The translations under genes were made by a program, and so were the position numbers. This document shows, piece by piece, positions 24,281-35,680 of a DNA stretch of 64,000 nucleotides. The DNA is from Paralvinella palmiformis (taxonomy: Eukaryota; Annelida; Polychaeta; Terebellida; Alvinellidae): assembly GCA_025642065.1 (NCBI GenBank), contig JAODUP010000916.1, forward strand, positions 90,001 through 154,000. The letters run 5' to 3'. Within the stretch, counting starts at the first letter, position 1, and every line of letters begins with the position of its first letter. Below the pieces are notes generated by a model. The model was not told the DNA's origin, did not search any database, and saw only the letters and a list, made by a program, of their open reading frames with translations.

Positions 24281-26329
24281 CTGTCACCCAAAATAAAAAG
24301 GTCAAATTCAAGATTAGCAGATAATTAACACATAGGTTCAATGATACAGTTAGAATATACATATTACAATAATATCACTGATTAAAGGACCTGGCATATA
24401 AAGACCAGAATTGAGGGTGAAGAAAATATATAGTTTTGATCAATTGCAAATAATTTCTGCACAATAATTGCTCGTAAACAACGCAGTCACGTCCGGAAAC
24501 AAGTAACCACAACAAGAGCTCAAATTTGAAATATTTCACGCATGACACAATCATATCTGCTCAAAAAAAAAGACGAGCAAATTAAAGAATCACACTGATT
24601 ATGATTTAATTACTCGAAGTCTAATTACCAGCAACAGTTTAGGTAAACATACAATAGGAAAATCCATTGTAAAATTGAAGCAATCATTACATCATTCTCT
24701 AAATATGAGAACCATGTAGCTAGAAGATTGAGAATAATAACATCCTTGATATACTGGTGTCAGCCGTCTATTTTACTGTCCCTCGTCGTCTATTTTACTG
24801 TCCCTCGTCGTCTATTTTATCGGCAGAAAATTGGTCGGCTACTTTGGTTTTGGTAAAAAGTGGCCTTGAGATGCACGAAATACTCCATTTTCCCCAAATT
24901 TTTTGGGGGAGAGCCCCTAATCCCTCTTCCAAATGGAAGGTCCACTACTATGTTAGTGAGACTACCACTACCCCATGGCCAGCCCTTTACCAACCCCCCC
25001 CCCACACAACTCCCTGCAGAAAAGTTGTCACAGTGTTTTTACAGGCCACCACAAGTGAGCTGCTGCCTACTTTTTGTTATCTACTTAATTCAGTATTTAA
25101 ACGGCTCGGTGTCAATGACTATTAAGTTCCACAGTAAATCATTCATATATTGTTATCTAAATCTTTTTGCGCTTTTATTGAACTGATAAGTTGTAAACAA
25201 TCTAATAAAATCAAAATGGACTACGGTAACAACTGGTTTCAAAATCTGATTATAAACAGGAATTACACATAAAACATCTTCTCTAGAAAATAAATTATGA
25301 TGATATTTATCAACTTTTTACTTTCCTAGTCAACTTTAGTTTTTTTAAATATGGATATATATATATATATATATATATATGGTCTGCAACCCTTATTATA
25401 CAATGACTGGAGTCCATGGACATAAATAACTTTATAATTGGACAGTAGATTTCAATAATGTCTGTACGTTAGTGATGATTTTTGCAGTGCCATTTCCTCG
25501 TGTATTTTTCACCACAGATAATAATTAATTAATAAAAGACAAATAATATCTCAGAATTGAGATTATTCTAGTTTAAATCAACTAACTGATGCGGTAATTA
25601 ATGATTTGTTTTGGGTTATGATAAACACGGTGTTAAAACTATGTTTGAATTTTTGTCAACGGTAGAGAGGCTACGACATGGAAATATTTCCAGCAGATTT
25701 ACTGTGGAAAACACTGAAAATTTTATATCTTCAGTTCAAATAATCCCATATTATACCTGCTTCTGCATCATAGAAAACTTGGATATAATGGAGCCATACT
25801 ATATATATATATATGAAAAGTTCTGCCACATTTTGTGAAGAAATGCAAAAACCAAACTATCTAACTTAATATGTATTACACTACTAAACATAAAACACAT
25901 TTTGTATATGAACCTCCTCCCCTCCATTTTAGGAGTCACAGTCCATGATATCAAAATGGAGGTCCATCAGCTCCCTCACTTTTGGTAAATTTGTACACTG
26001 AATATATATATATGTATACGCACACAAATGTATGGACAAAAATCCTCCCAAATATCAGTTTCCAGACTGTGGAATAAGTTGCTAAACCATATTAAACTTG
26101 CAGCAAGTAAAGAAATATTTTGTAAGGTTCCTAAAGCCTGTTTACTTAAATTAGCCTATTTATAATATATATACCAGTTTATTATGTATGAAATGTATTT
26201 GTGCTATATGAGCTGAGAATATGTTTTAATTTTGTTTTAAATATAAAACACCTTAGAGCAATTAAAGTTGAATAAGACACTATATAGTTTTATTATTATT
26301 ATATCTATGAAATTAAATGTATTAATTAC
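24281..26329 (-). other. Intron of the two-exon gene
   Basis: Bounded by AG|GTAATT on the left of the large exon and by TGACAG|CC before the small one. It contains a 25-bp tandem repeat at 24770-24830 (CTATTTTACTGTCCCTCGTC), a (TA)n tract at 25355-25380 and a plus-strand LINE 3' end. Confidence 0.65.
26040..26305 (+). mobile_element. 3' end of a CR1/L2-like LINE
   Basis: The frame reads SRLWNKLLNHIKLAASKEIF and continues CKVPKACLLKLAYL. This is the typical last stretch of the RT polyprotein in CR1/L2 LINEs (LWNSLPxxIRxAxSxxxFKxxLKxHL). A 3' UTR follows, containing TTAGAGCAATTAAAGTTGAA and a (TTA)n tail. The insertion is 5'-truncated and sits in an intron, antisense to the gene. Confidence 0.6.
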
Positions 26330-27707
26330 CTAATCACTTCACTATTTTTCCGTTTCTTCAGTGACCGTACATTATTAATATCATCAATCCTTTGAGTTGC
26401 TGCCTTTATGTTGTGTACTGTCTGTATTAGTTCAGACTTGAGTGTCTCGTATAGACTGACCGGTATGTCACCATGGTCTAGTAGACAGTGACTGCCTAGG
26501 TCTTCGAGACAATGAGCAAGTCTTCTCTCACGCTGACAGAGCTCAACAATAAGTTCTGGATATTCATGTCCTATAAACTGCAGGAGCCGCTGGATATGGG
26601 GCAAGAAGCGTGACTGGCTGCCCAGTTCGCCGTGGACGATATTGCAGTCTTCGTCACTGGCAAGCCACTCAACCAGGCGACTGAGTAAAGTTTTGGGAAG
26701 AAGAATGTGTTGTTTGTTGTCATCGTGTAATCTAACGTATAAACTATGCAGTAAGCACAGACTTTCTGGCACCGAACCTATGAAGTCAGAGAAAGATATA
26801 CCTGAGATGACATCACGCAGAATATCTGAGGGAATCCTCTGCACCAAAATGGCAGCTTCCTCAAATTTGTCGTTATCCAAAAGTAGAACCAAACGCTGAT
26901 GGATCAAGTCAGGGCTGGCATCTTGCACATTAAAGCTGATGTTGAAATTAAGATTCCTCAATGATTTGTCTTCTGGATTTATTTGGACATCTGTGCCTCT
27001 TGACAGTGCTGCCACTTGGGCGTGGCCGGTAGATTTATTCAAACTAGTGTTACTTCTGTGCAGATAGCCAGCATCATCACATGCGATATCCTCCGGCTGC
27101 AGACTAAACCCAGTAACAGACCTCGACATGGAATTCTGTTTGCTAAGCGAACTCGATTTTGACCTTTTCTTGCCAACTTCCCCATTGACTTGATTCCGGT
27201 GGTCCACCTGACTAGTTGGATTGGTGATGCTAGCCGACAGCTTCTGCCCAATGGGGAAGCGATCCCGAGATCCTGACGGAATAGCCACAGTTTTGAACTC
27301 ACTACTATAATAATTTTCATCTCCAAATGGGTCATCATCCTCAAAGTATTCCTGGAATGTCGACTGAGCCTGAGGACCACTCAGCGAGTCTCTCGAGGAC
27401 TCGGTGAGAAGACCATTTCTGCTGCTGGAGTGGGACTCTTCTACGGGATGATCGGAAGTGAAGCTATCACTCTTGCTTGAAGAACGGTGTCCATCGGCAG
27501 ATGACTGCGTACGTTGACTGGATGAGTTAACCCGTCTTCTCCCACGATCACAGACAGTCAATTTCACAGTCTGACCTTCATCTGCTGGAGTACCTCGACT
27601 ACTAGGGGTGATGCCGGGAGGAGTATAAAGACAGCGATTTGGACGTGGAGTAAACCACTCGGATTCATCACTTGCTTCCATGCCAATGAACTGTCACTCT
27701 CACATCG
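26330..27707 (-). CDS. Large first coding exon, unknown conserved-looking protein
   Basis: Coding runs from ATG at 27681 to the donor at 26329, 450 codons plus two bases. The start is firm: TGA lies in frame five codons upstream, the ATG has G at +4, and an acceptor (ATATTTTCAG) at about 27708 puts the 5' leader in this exon. Residues 1-110 are Ser/Arg-rich and likely disordered. Residues 110-130 hold an acidic aromatic patch (YFEDDDPFGDENYY). Residues 235-430 look like an all-helical domain (RLVLLLDNDKFEEAAILVQR, then RLLQFIGHEYPELIVELCQR). There is no signal peptide, membrane helix or catalytic motif. I do not recognise the family. Helical pairs of this kind occur in scaffold and centrosomal proteins, but no function should be read from that. 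Confidence 0.85.
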
Positions 27708-27769
27708 CTGAAAATATATTAACACCTATAGTACTGAATCTCCAGGCACATTTGACTATTAGTAGCAGA

Positions 27770-27955
27770 TAATGATGATTGGTGTTTTACGGCCACTTTT
27801 GTGCACATGGTAGACTAAATGGGCTGAGCGACCTCCAAAGGTAATGAAGCGAAGTCAAAGATGAAACAACCTTCAGATATGCCCACGCCCAGATTTGAAC
27901 ACGGGTAGTAGTAATCTGTGGTCCAACACGCTACCACCAGACCACGGAGGCGCTC
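27770..27955 (-). mobile_element. SINE-A copy with target-site duplication
   Basis: Full minus-strand copy just upstream of the large exon, probably in a 5' UTR intron of that gene. The flanks GACTATTAGTAG (27754-27765) and GACTAGTAGTAG (27956-27967) match at 11 of 12 bases. The B box complement is GATTTGAACAC, slightly mutated. Confidence 0.8.
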
Positions 27956-28552
27956 GACTAGTAGTAGACTGAAGAATTCATTCACAATGTTCTAAACACA
28001 TAAATGTGGCTCAGCAACAGAACTGCAATATTTCTACATTTGTTCAGTCTATATACTTATTTCAGATACCTTACAATGGTAAGTAATGCACTGGAGAGGT
28101 TAAAATTGTTGGAGCGCATATCAGTCTAACATATGTCTATTGGATGTTTCAACTCATCAACAAAACACTACAAGCTGATTATCCCAAGGAAGCAGTCTAA
28201 CAACAGACAGAAACCAAACCAGTCTTTTATAAGCCCAATTTCAGCTCGCATCAAGCCAAACCAGCATATATTAGAACTTCACTAGCTTATTTTCTGGGAA
28301 ATACTGACAGTCAATATGGCTTTACCAACCAGACATGGGGTCAATTCCTTTTGCCAATTCCAAATCACATTTTTCAATTCCAAATTTATCAACTCAAATT
28401 CAATTTTTACCTACTACTTTTTACCATGAGTAGGTACTTTGAATACTTACTTGGAATTGTTTATATTCCAAGTAGGATTGTCACGAAAGAATTTTTTCAC
28501 AGGGAATACTTTATTCCAGAACATTTTTGTTAAATTTAAGGACATTTCCGGG

Positions 28553-28582
28553 ACCTGGAAAATTAATTAATTATTTTCCAGG
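28553..28582. repeat. Near-perfect palindrome
   Basis: CCTGGAAAATTAATT is mirrored by AATTATTTTCCAGG, about 30 bases, able to form a hairpin. Its role is unknown. Confidence 0.6.
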
Positions 28583-28667
28583 ATGTTTGGGAACACTGAA
28601 AAAATTAATTCAGGAATGTGCGAAAGTTTTAGGGCTGTCTAAATTCTTCCCCACCTGGTATGATTTA

Positions 28668-28941
28668 AAGTAATAATAACATTTATGAAGTGCCTTATCT
28701 AGATAGATATCTGCTCTAAGGCACTTTATAGTATTATTATCCCTATCTCAGACCTGTTACAACCCAGTAAACATCTCAACTGCCAATGGAGCATACAATA
28801 CATGCTGCTATTATAGGTAGTCGGGTTCTCATTTCTGAATGAGTGAACTAGTCGCCATATGACAGCATTGCAGCTCTGGAGCCTCGAACCTGTGACCCTT
28901 CTGTTATGAGTTCTATGCTCTAACTAACTGTGCCATCACGG
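28668..28941 (-). mobile_element. SINE-D copy
   Basis: Minus-strand tRNA-like head: GATGGCACAGTTAGTTAGAG (A box), then GGGTCACAGGTTCGAGGCTC (B box), about 35 bases apart. The body ends in GGCACTTCATAAATGTTATT and an ATT-rich tail, a 3' end style shared by many CR1/L2-mobilised SINEs. Confidence 0.65.
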
Positions 28942-29168
28942 TTTAAAGTATGTCATATCTTGAAAATTGTATGCTTTTTGTAATGAAATAATAATCCTTT
29001 CAGTTGACAAGTAACAATACATTGTCCATACATTTTGTCATTTGTATACTTACAAATTACTATATATATATATATTTACATGATAATTTTTCTGATGTTA
29101 CAAACTGGTATGATACCATTTTTTAAACAGTTCAATTAGGAAATGGTATATTTTGAATCGATCTGGAT

Positions 29169-29960
29169 ACAGCTCGGCCCAAGTGACAACTCGACCTCCT
29201 TATGAGACAGCTCGGCCCAAGTGACAACTCGAACTCCTTATGAGACAGCTCGGCCCTTCCAATGAGACAGCTCGGCCCAATGATAAATGATACGACACCT
29301 GGTGTTGTAGTAATGTGCAACATTGAATCAGTTGGGTGGAGCTAACATCAAACGTAGGCCAATCACTGGCATGATTTAAAGAGCAAATATCAATTGATTG
29401 ATAGTTAATTGTTGGTGACATTTGTCAAAGCATATTCAATCAAATACAGTGCTGCAATATTCATGTTCGGACAAATGTTCATGTGTGTATTCTGACAAAT
29501 GTTCATGTGTGTTTTATGTTTTGTGTGCTAAATGAATTTTTATATCAATTTTATATTGTATCATGTGCATGGAATGTATATTTCTGAAATAAAGAAATAA
29601 AAGGTGAACAGCAAATTGTTTAATGACAACGAGATAAATATATTAATATAAGATTATAGTAACTTAACCAAGTAACAATGTTATTACTTAAAATGTCAGA
29701 CTTATTGAAAGATTATCTTTATAGAAATAATATTATGTTAATTATTGGCCCACATCCCATATTTAGAGAGAGCTTCTTGCGCCAGGATGATGCTATGAAG
29801 CAAGTACTACTCATCTTTATTGTTATGTTGCAGCGAAAAAGCCGACTATAAGTGTTGTATTCATTACCAGTACATTTCACACAGGTACATGCACTACTAA
29901 TTCCAAATCACTTTATCAGTCTTGCACTGAAAGTAAACTACCACCAAGCTCTGTTAATAT

Positions 29961-29992
<32 letters not shown>

Positions 29993-30068
29993 CAAACAAA
30001 TATTTAGAAATTAATTTACACACATATATATATATTCAGGGGCCAAGCTGTCACTTTGGCCGAGCTGT
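29169..30068. mobile_element. Non-autonomous element related to ISL2EU copy
   Basis: Both ends read, inwards, ACAGCTCGGCCNAAGTGAC. The left sub-terminal region repeats GAGACAGCTCGGCCC several times. The left inner block (GAGACAGCTCGGCCCAATGA, then a TACGACA box and CAGTGCTGC) recurs at 32557-32640, directly ahead of the decayed ISL2EU transposase. The body has no coding capacity and contains a (CA)n/(TA)n tract at 29960-29993. It looks like a non-autonomous derivative using the same ends. Confidence 0.65.
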
Positions 30069-30350
30069 CAAAGCCAACCCATTGAGGCTGCTCTCATTTC
30101 AGCCATCCAGGATTTAATTATAGTCATTAATGTATTTTTTTTCTTCATTTGAATAGATTATGAATCATGAGAACAAACTTACACCACAAATTGATAAATA
30201 TGTACATCATTCATGTAGATCTATTATGCCCGTTTTTAGGTCTACTATGGATATAATTTGTATACAGTTCCTAGTATTTAGATTTCATGTCAACCTTTTC
30301 TTTATCAGTGGTACATTTTATTTGTGTTTTGTGATATTTACATTATACTG

Positions 30351-31592
30351 ACTACTAGTCTAACTAGATCTATAATAAATATATCCTAGGGGAGAGGGGG
30401 AGAGGTTCGACCACCTTACACTTCAATGATTTGATTTTAGTATACGCGATACAGCAATCGGCAAGAAGAACTTTTCTGTTGGGCCCTTAATGTTTAATGT
30501 TCCTTTATAAATTCATGCATTTACAAAAGACGTACAATTTGATTATCTAATCTATCAATAATATCATTTATAATATTTAACATGGTACATCGATGATGAT
30601 AATTGATGTTTTACTGCCACTTTTGTGCACATGGTAGGTTAAATAGGCCGAGCGACTCCCAAAGGTTATGAAACAAAGTCAAAGTTGAACACCCTTCAGA
30701 TATGCCCACGCCGAGATTCGAATACGGGTGGTAGTGGTGATATGTGGTCCAACGCACTACCAACCAGACCACGGAGGCGCCCCTTCATAATTTCATAAAA
30801 CTGATAAATCTTCATTTCTGCTCGTCCACAATTTGATTAATGTATTTGCAATAAATGAAGACCCCTATTTACAGCATATCATAATATTACTAGCCTATTT
30901 CATTTGTACAAAGAAAAAGACTAAATATGCATAACTAACTAACAACAAGTCAGAGAAAAGTCTACCACAATACTAGGCTTTGCATCTGATGTAAATTAGG
31001 TTATAAAACGTCACATGATTCAGAAGGCTGTACCAGGAGAAAATTATCGTACTGACAGTTTATGTAAATTAGAAATATGTCACATGATCTTTATCTGATG
31101 ACCCATTTAGGATAGTGACATAGAAATTAGTCTGCAAATAGCGAATTGACAAAATGGAGGGGTGGATTGACCACTTTTGTTTCCCTTGTTATTTCTAAAC
31201 TTACTGACCTAAGCTTACATAAAAGATACATTTTATTTCTACATACATTAATTGTTCAAAAGGATACCACACATAAAGCTAATGAAGATCAAACACGTGA
31301 AAATCTAACACAAACTGAAAGGCGCGAATGTTGCTTACACTTTTGAACTGTTGACATCTAGTGACAAAAGTTCGAATTTTGACACCCCCGCTTTCAGTTG
31401 ATAATTGTTTTTTGATAGTGTATTGTTTCAAAGTAAACATAAAACAATAAATTAGTGATATATTATGTCACAACCTAAAATTATTAAGTGCAATAAATAA
31501 AGAATAGGGTTTTAATGTTGTGGTCGATTCTCCACGCCTGGTCGAACCTCCCCACCTGTCCCTTATATATTTATTACAGATCTAGTTAGTAG
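30351..31592. mobile_element. 1.2-kb terminal-inverted-repeat element
   Basis: The left end contains TAACTAGATCTATAATAAAT and later GGGAGAGGTTCGACCA. The right end, reverse-complemented, contains TAACTAGATCTGTAATAAAT and later GGGGAGGTTCGACCA. Arms are about 50-60 bases with a few gaps. The interior is non-coding apart from a 66-codon frame at 31146-31346 with no known motif. A SINE-A copy is nested inside, so the element is older than that insertion. The superfamily cannot be told. Confidence 0.6.
30592..30783 (-). mobile_element. SINE-A copy nested in the 1.2-kb element
   Basis: Minus-strand full copy, tail at 30592-30606 and head complement GGAGGCGCCCC at the right. The B box complement GATTCGAATACGG is slightly changed. 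Confidence 0.8.
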
Positions 31593-31764
31593 TTTATTCA
31601 AAATCACATCAATACAATGATTAGTCATTAGACCTATATAATATACTCAGTATATATTAGTCATTAGACCTATATAATATACTCAGTATATTAGTCATTA
31701 GACCTATATTATATTATAGGTCTAATGACTATCTAATCGTTGTATTGATGTGATTTTGAATAAA
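31593..31764. repeat. Palindrome with internal tandem copies
   Basis: The left arm starts TTTATTCAAAATCACATCAA and the right arm ends with its exact complement. Inside, a unit of about 35 bases built on TTAGTCATTAGACCTATATA occurs three times, and its complement (TATAGGTCTAATGACTA) once on the right. The whole could fold into a long hairpin, like a small foldback element. It directly abuts the 1.2-kb element. Confidence 0.8.
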
Positions 31765-32480
31765 TAAAATGAATCAATCTGCAATCATAGCATAACACCA
31801 TACTGACCATAGCATAGGTCATCGAATGAAAAAAATAATAAACCCATATCTGATATCACCAATCCATATCATTCATGAAAGATCTATCTGTCACACCTGA
31901 TGATTTAAAACTAAGCTAGGGTGAGAGTGACTCAGTCACTGAGAGAGAAGATACACACACTGTGACACTGTGACTGACTGACACAGTCACAGACGTAATT
32001 AACAAATATGTCAGTGATCCTGCACAGAGCTTTGAACAATTCTAACCAAGTTTATTTTATCGAGATGGAAAAAGCAAAGAACCTAAAACTGCCTAAAAAC
32101 AACAACAACATATTGTGAGATCGGAGTATTTCTTTTAGAGTCTACCTGTTACTTGTTTTGATGTAACCGCTTTAACCGAACCAACCGGAAGCTGAATGTA
32201 CAGTGGTCTCAGCTCTGGTGCTGCCACGTGGTGAATGAATCATTATGTTTACAACTTGGGCCCTGTAACTGGTTTCGATTATTGATAAGCCCATCCCCGG
32301 AACGAGGATATATTAAATAGGGCATATAATATGTACAGACTGGCATTCCTACATCAAAGTTCTCTGTATGCGGAGAAAGATATATTTACCATTTTCAGAT
32401 TTATAATTGTGACAGGAGAAACAGATCAAATTTATTATCATCATCACCATCACCCCTCTAGTTATCTATTATAGACTGCT
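31765..32480. other. Gene-free stretch
   Basis: Contains a cluster of GTGACTCAGTCAC and CTGTGAC phrases at 31920-31995 with short inverted symmetry. No gene is seen. Confidence 0.45.
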
Positions 32481-32519
32481 CGGTTAGACTTAGGCAGTCG
32501 AATTCTAGATAGCCTTGGA

Positions 32520-33513
32520 CAACTCAGCCCCGTTATGAGACACTTCGGCACGCTGACGAGACAGCTCGGCCCAATGATAAATTATACGACAACGGTGTTA
32601 TTCGATAGAATACAGTGCTGCCTACAATACTAATTTTCGGACAAATAGAAGTGCCAAATTGAAGGATCAGAATGAATGCTTGACAAACATAGTGAAGAAA
32701 ATGAAAGTAAACACTCGAGATGATTTTAATGGTGATGATGATGATGATAAAGTGCGTTATTACACTGGCTTGCCAAGTTTTGTGATATTGAAGGCTTTAT
32801 TTAATTTGGTGAGAAAAATAATTCGTCATTGAACAAATTTCAAAAGTTGATTGTAACACTGATGTGTGTCTACGTCTGAATCTCCCGATTGTGGACCTTA
32901 GTTATTGAGTTGGTGTAGGTCGTTCAACTATTTCAAAGGTGTTTTAGAAGTAATACAAGTTATGTATGATATTTTCCAACCCTTACTGCGGTGGCCAGAA
33001 CGTGGTGAGTTGTATGCAACCATGCCAATGGTCTTTAGGAAGTACTTTGGCTGCAGAGTTACAGTAATAATCGATTGATTTGAAATATTTATTGACAGAC
33101 CTTCCAACATGACAGCGCGTGCACAGACATGGTCAAATTACACGTACCATAACACTGTTAAGTACATGATTGGCACAACACCACAAGGTACTGTCAGTTT
33201 TATATCGAACGGCTGGGGAGGAAGATGGGATGACAAACACCTAACTGCAAACTCGAAATTTATTAGCAAGCTGATATATGGGGATTTAGTCTCGGCTGAT
33301 CGAGGATTCGAAATTCAGGATTTAGTAGCTATAGCAGGTGCAGAAGTGCAATATCCCGCTTTTACCAGAGGAAAATGCCAACTGGGTGTCACTGAAGTAG
33401 AAGCAACACGGAAGATTGCAAATGTACGGATACATGTGGGAAGAGTGATCGGCAGTGTCAGACAAATATATTCCATACTCGGAGCTCTCATCACGAAAGC
33501 AGATGACGAGTGA
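32520..33513 (+). pseudogene. ISL2EU-type DDE transposase, decayed
   Basis: 32557-32645 matches the end region of the element at 29169. From about 32648 the frame reads a coiled segment (KLKDQNECLTNIVKKM) and then KVRYYTGLPSFVILKALF, typical of DDE_Tnp_4 transposases. A broken stretch follows, then LRWPERGELYATMPMVFRKY and GCRVTVIID. The first catalytic Asp is at 33073-33075, followed by TGA (33076-33078) where relatives have Cys. From 33109 to 33513 the frame is open ([20 protein letters not shown], then second Asp in SADRGF at 33298). The third catalytic Glu of HVERVIG is Gly (codon 33439-33441). The THAP zinc finger expected at the N terminus is absent. The copy cannot be active. Confidence 0.85.
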
Positions 33514-33569
33514 TATTTATGGTTATTTTATATATAAATAATACAATATTATTTTGTCGTAGTTTTTTG

Positions 33570-33890
33570 TAGGAAAGCCATCCAGTTTGTATGCAGATAC
33601 CAAACCAGACTGGGTTCCATCAGTAGGTATGGGCTATAACAGGAACGTGCCAGCCGATCCCAGCACAGACCGACAAAGTCAAAAAGAAAATGTCAAGAAA
33701 CAGGAAACTGCAATAAGTCTTTTAGACCCGAGCTCATTGTTTGAGGAAGATGTAGACGGGACCCAAAGTTATACGAACTGGAGATAGAGATGTCCATACT
33801 ACAGACTAATCTCCCAGAGGTCAATATGGATAATGTAACAATAAAAAACACGAATTGAAGGAGCAGAATGAATGCTTAACAAACATATTT
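33570..33890 (+). pseudogene. Piece of a second transposase copy (THAP linker)
   Basis: The frame reads GKPSSLYADTKPDWVPSVGM, a segment that in related transposases lies between the THAP finger and the coil. At 33853 the nucleotide sequence TTGAAGGAGCAGAATGAATG repeats the coil start seen at 32659. These N-terminal parts lie downstream of the catalytic domain of the first copy, so they must come from another, deleted copy. Confidence 0.6.
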
Positions 33891-33899
33891 CTTCTTTAT

Positions 33900-34030
33900 T
33901 TGGAGGTCATAGTTGCATGTAATGTTGAATTGGCAGATATGTGTTTTTTGTTGTTGAATTCCATCAGCATCTGTTAGGGCAGTCTTCTTTGTGGATGGTT
34001 TCTTTTTATTGTTTAGGAAATGTGATAAGA
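33900..34030 (-). pseudogene. Possible second copy of the YqaJ-PHD 3' end
   Basis: On the minus strand CAAAGAAGACTGCCC followed by an AGATG box resembles the stretch just before the PHD finger at 34600-34630. It then reads HICQFNITCNYDL, a worn Cys-containing stretch. Next to the THAP-linker piece it would complete an internally deleted element. The match is short. Confidence 0.35.
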
Positions 34031-34279
34031 TAAATATTCAGTATAGGAGAATAAGTGTATCTGTAAATAACAACTTCTGGTTGGACACATCAAACTTAGT
34101 TATTCATTATATAGGCCAACCAAATATCATACTATGCTTTGAAGGAAATTGAAGGGTCAGTGTACCGGAAGCTGTCTTCCTACTGACCCCAACATATAAT
34201 ATGTAAAAAAGAATGGCGAAAAATGCTGAATGAAATAGTCCAGCTTGAGCTAGAGTTACATAGATATATACAAACAAAC

Positions 34280-35680
34280 TTCAGGAATAAAACATAATTT
34301 TAATACTGACAGGTATTGTTCCAACCAAAAAAACAATTATGATGAATCTGCAGATTTGTTTTTTTTCTTCTTCTTTTTTCCTCCATCCAGACTTCATATT
34401 CTTTAACGTTTGAAGTTCTCTACAGTCACAGAAGTACCATTTCCCAACAGGTTCTTGCTTTAACTTCATACAGGTAACGTGAAATCACTCGAAAGGTTTG
34501 TGTGGGCAGTCCTCCGAGTCACATACAACCATACGCATATATTTGGCATCAACATTACATATACAATAATTGGCGATGTCCTCATCTGTGTCATTGGCAT
34601 CTAAGTGGGCAGTCTTCTTTATGGGTCTTTTTTCGTTTTTTTAGTTGAAGATGTCAAATTGGTTAATTCAAGTGGTGGGTTGTGTTGACAAAGACTTCTT
34701 AGGTCTCTGCGAGATCTTTGCCTTACGTGTTGGTTCATTATCTATAACTGTTAGATTACTGAAGTGCTTGCCAACAAGTTCTGGCAATACCACAGTCTTG
34801 AAGAAAGCAGCTGACTTCTGCTCTATCGATTGCCACAATTCCGTGCGTGGTGTGATGCGCTGAACAAAGAGATCTTGTTATGTCCAGACAATAAATTCGC
34901 AATAATCCATACCTGAAACCAACATTTGTGTTTGAACCTGGTAAAAACGGATGGTTAGTCTTTAACTTAAGGACAGCATCCACTTTCTCTAAACACGAGT
35001 TATTTCCCTCTCGAACGTCTTTCATGCAGTATGGACACTTGATCTCCATACATCCCTGTCCACAACAGTCACATGAATCAAGGCCATCTGGGGATGCACC
35101 CAAGTGAGGATATTCCTCCGACAAGAAAAGCCCACAGTCTTCCACCTTAACATTAGCATGTTGACACTGAGCATATTTCTCATAATGCTTTCTTGCAATC
35201 TTCTTATGGTTGCACCCCCATCTGGTTGCCGCCGTAGAAAAATTTGCCTCACTTGGGTAGCAAATGGATCTCAGCAGGCTCATTGAGGGATTTTCACATG
35301 ACGTGGCACAAACTGCTTTCATCCATGCATGTTTCGATCATACAGTTTATTTAAAACCGTGGGATACTTAGGTTGCAGAGGTTCGGGTACATAAGACAAA
35401 AGGTAGCGCCTGTCCACTGAAAGGAATGCTAACTTGCCTACTGCAACAGCTTTATAAAATGCGTCCCATTTAGCTTTAGTTGGCTTGTTAATCCTCGACT
35501 TGATTGGTGTCTTGGATGTGGTGGGAGTTGACGTCACAAGTGAGGTAGCCGATGAAGAGGCAGACGAGGCCATGGATGCCGACGCAACAGATGAAGTGAG
35601 AGATGATAAGGCGACTGATGGTGACATAGATGAAGTAGCAGTTGATGAGTCAGACGAGATACCAGATGACCCAATTCTGT
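34280..35680 (-). pseudogene. YqaJ nuclease with C-terminal PHD finger, decayed
   Basis: Minus strand, convergent with the transposase. A Ser/Thr-rich N terminus (to about 35520) is followed by KAKWDAFYKAVAVGKLAFLS and PKYPTVLNKLYD. There a block present in relatives is missing and the frame shifts. The YqaJ core follows: RWGCNHKKIARKHYEKY, PHLGASPDGL (Asp near 35087), MEIKCPY (Glu and Lys near 35040), and in another frame YQVQTQMLVSG (34932-34943) and ELW. These are the PD-(D/E)xK exonuclease motifs. A PHD finger follows: CIC, VVC, C, FHVTC, WYFCDC (34620-34430), with TGA at 34485-34487 where the usual Trp of EWFH would be. At least two frameshifts and two stops make it dead. YqaJ plus a DDE transposase is the known ISL2EU gene pair. 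Confidence 0.8.

Noticed and set aside
24757..25125. 122-codon plus-strand frame
   Set aside because: It contains the 25-bp tandem repeat and a C-run, and lies antisense in the intron of the two-exon gene.
27039..27380. 113-codon minus-strand frame inside the large exon
   Set aside because: It is a shifted-frame shadow of the 450-codon exon.
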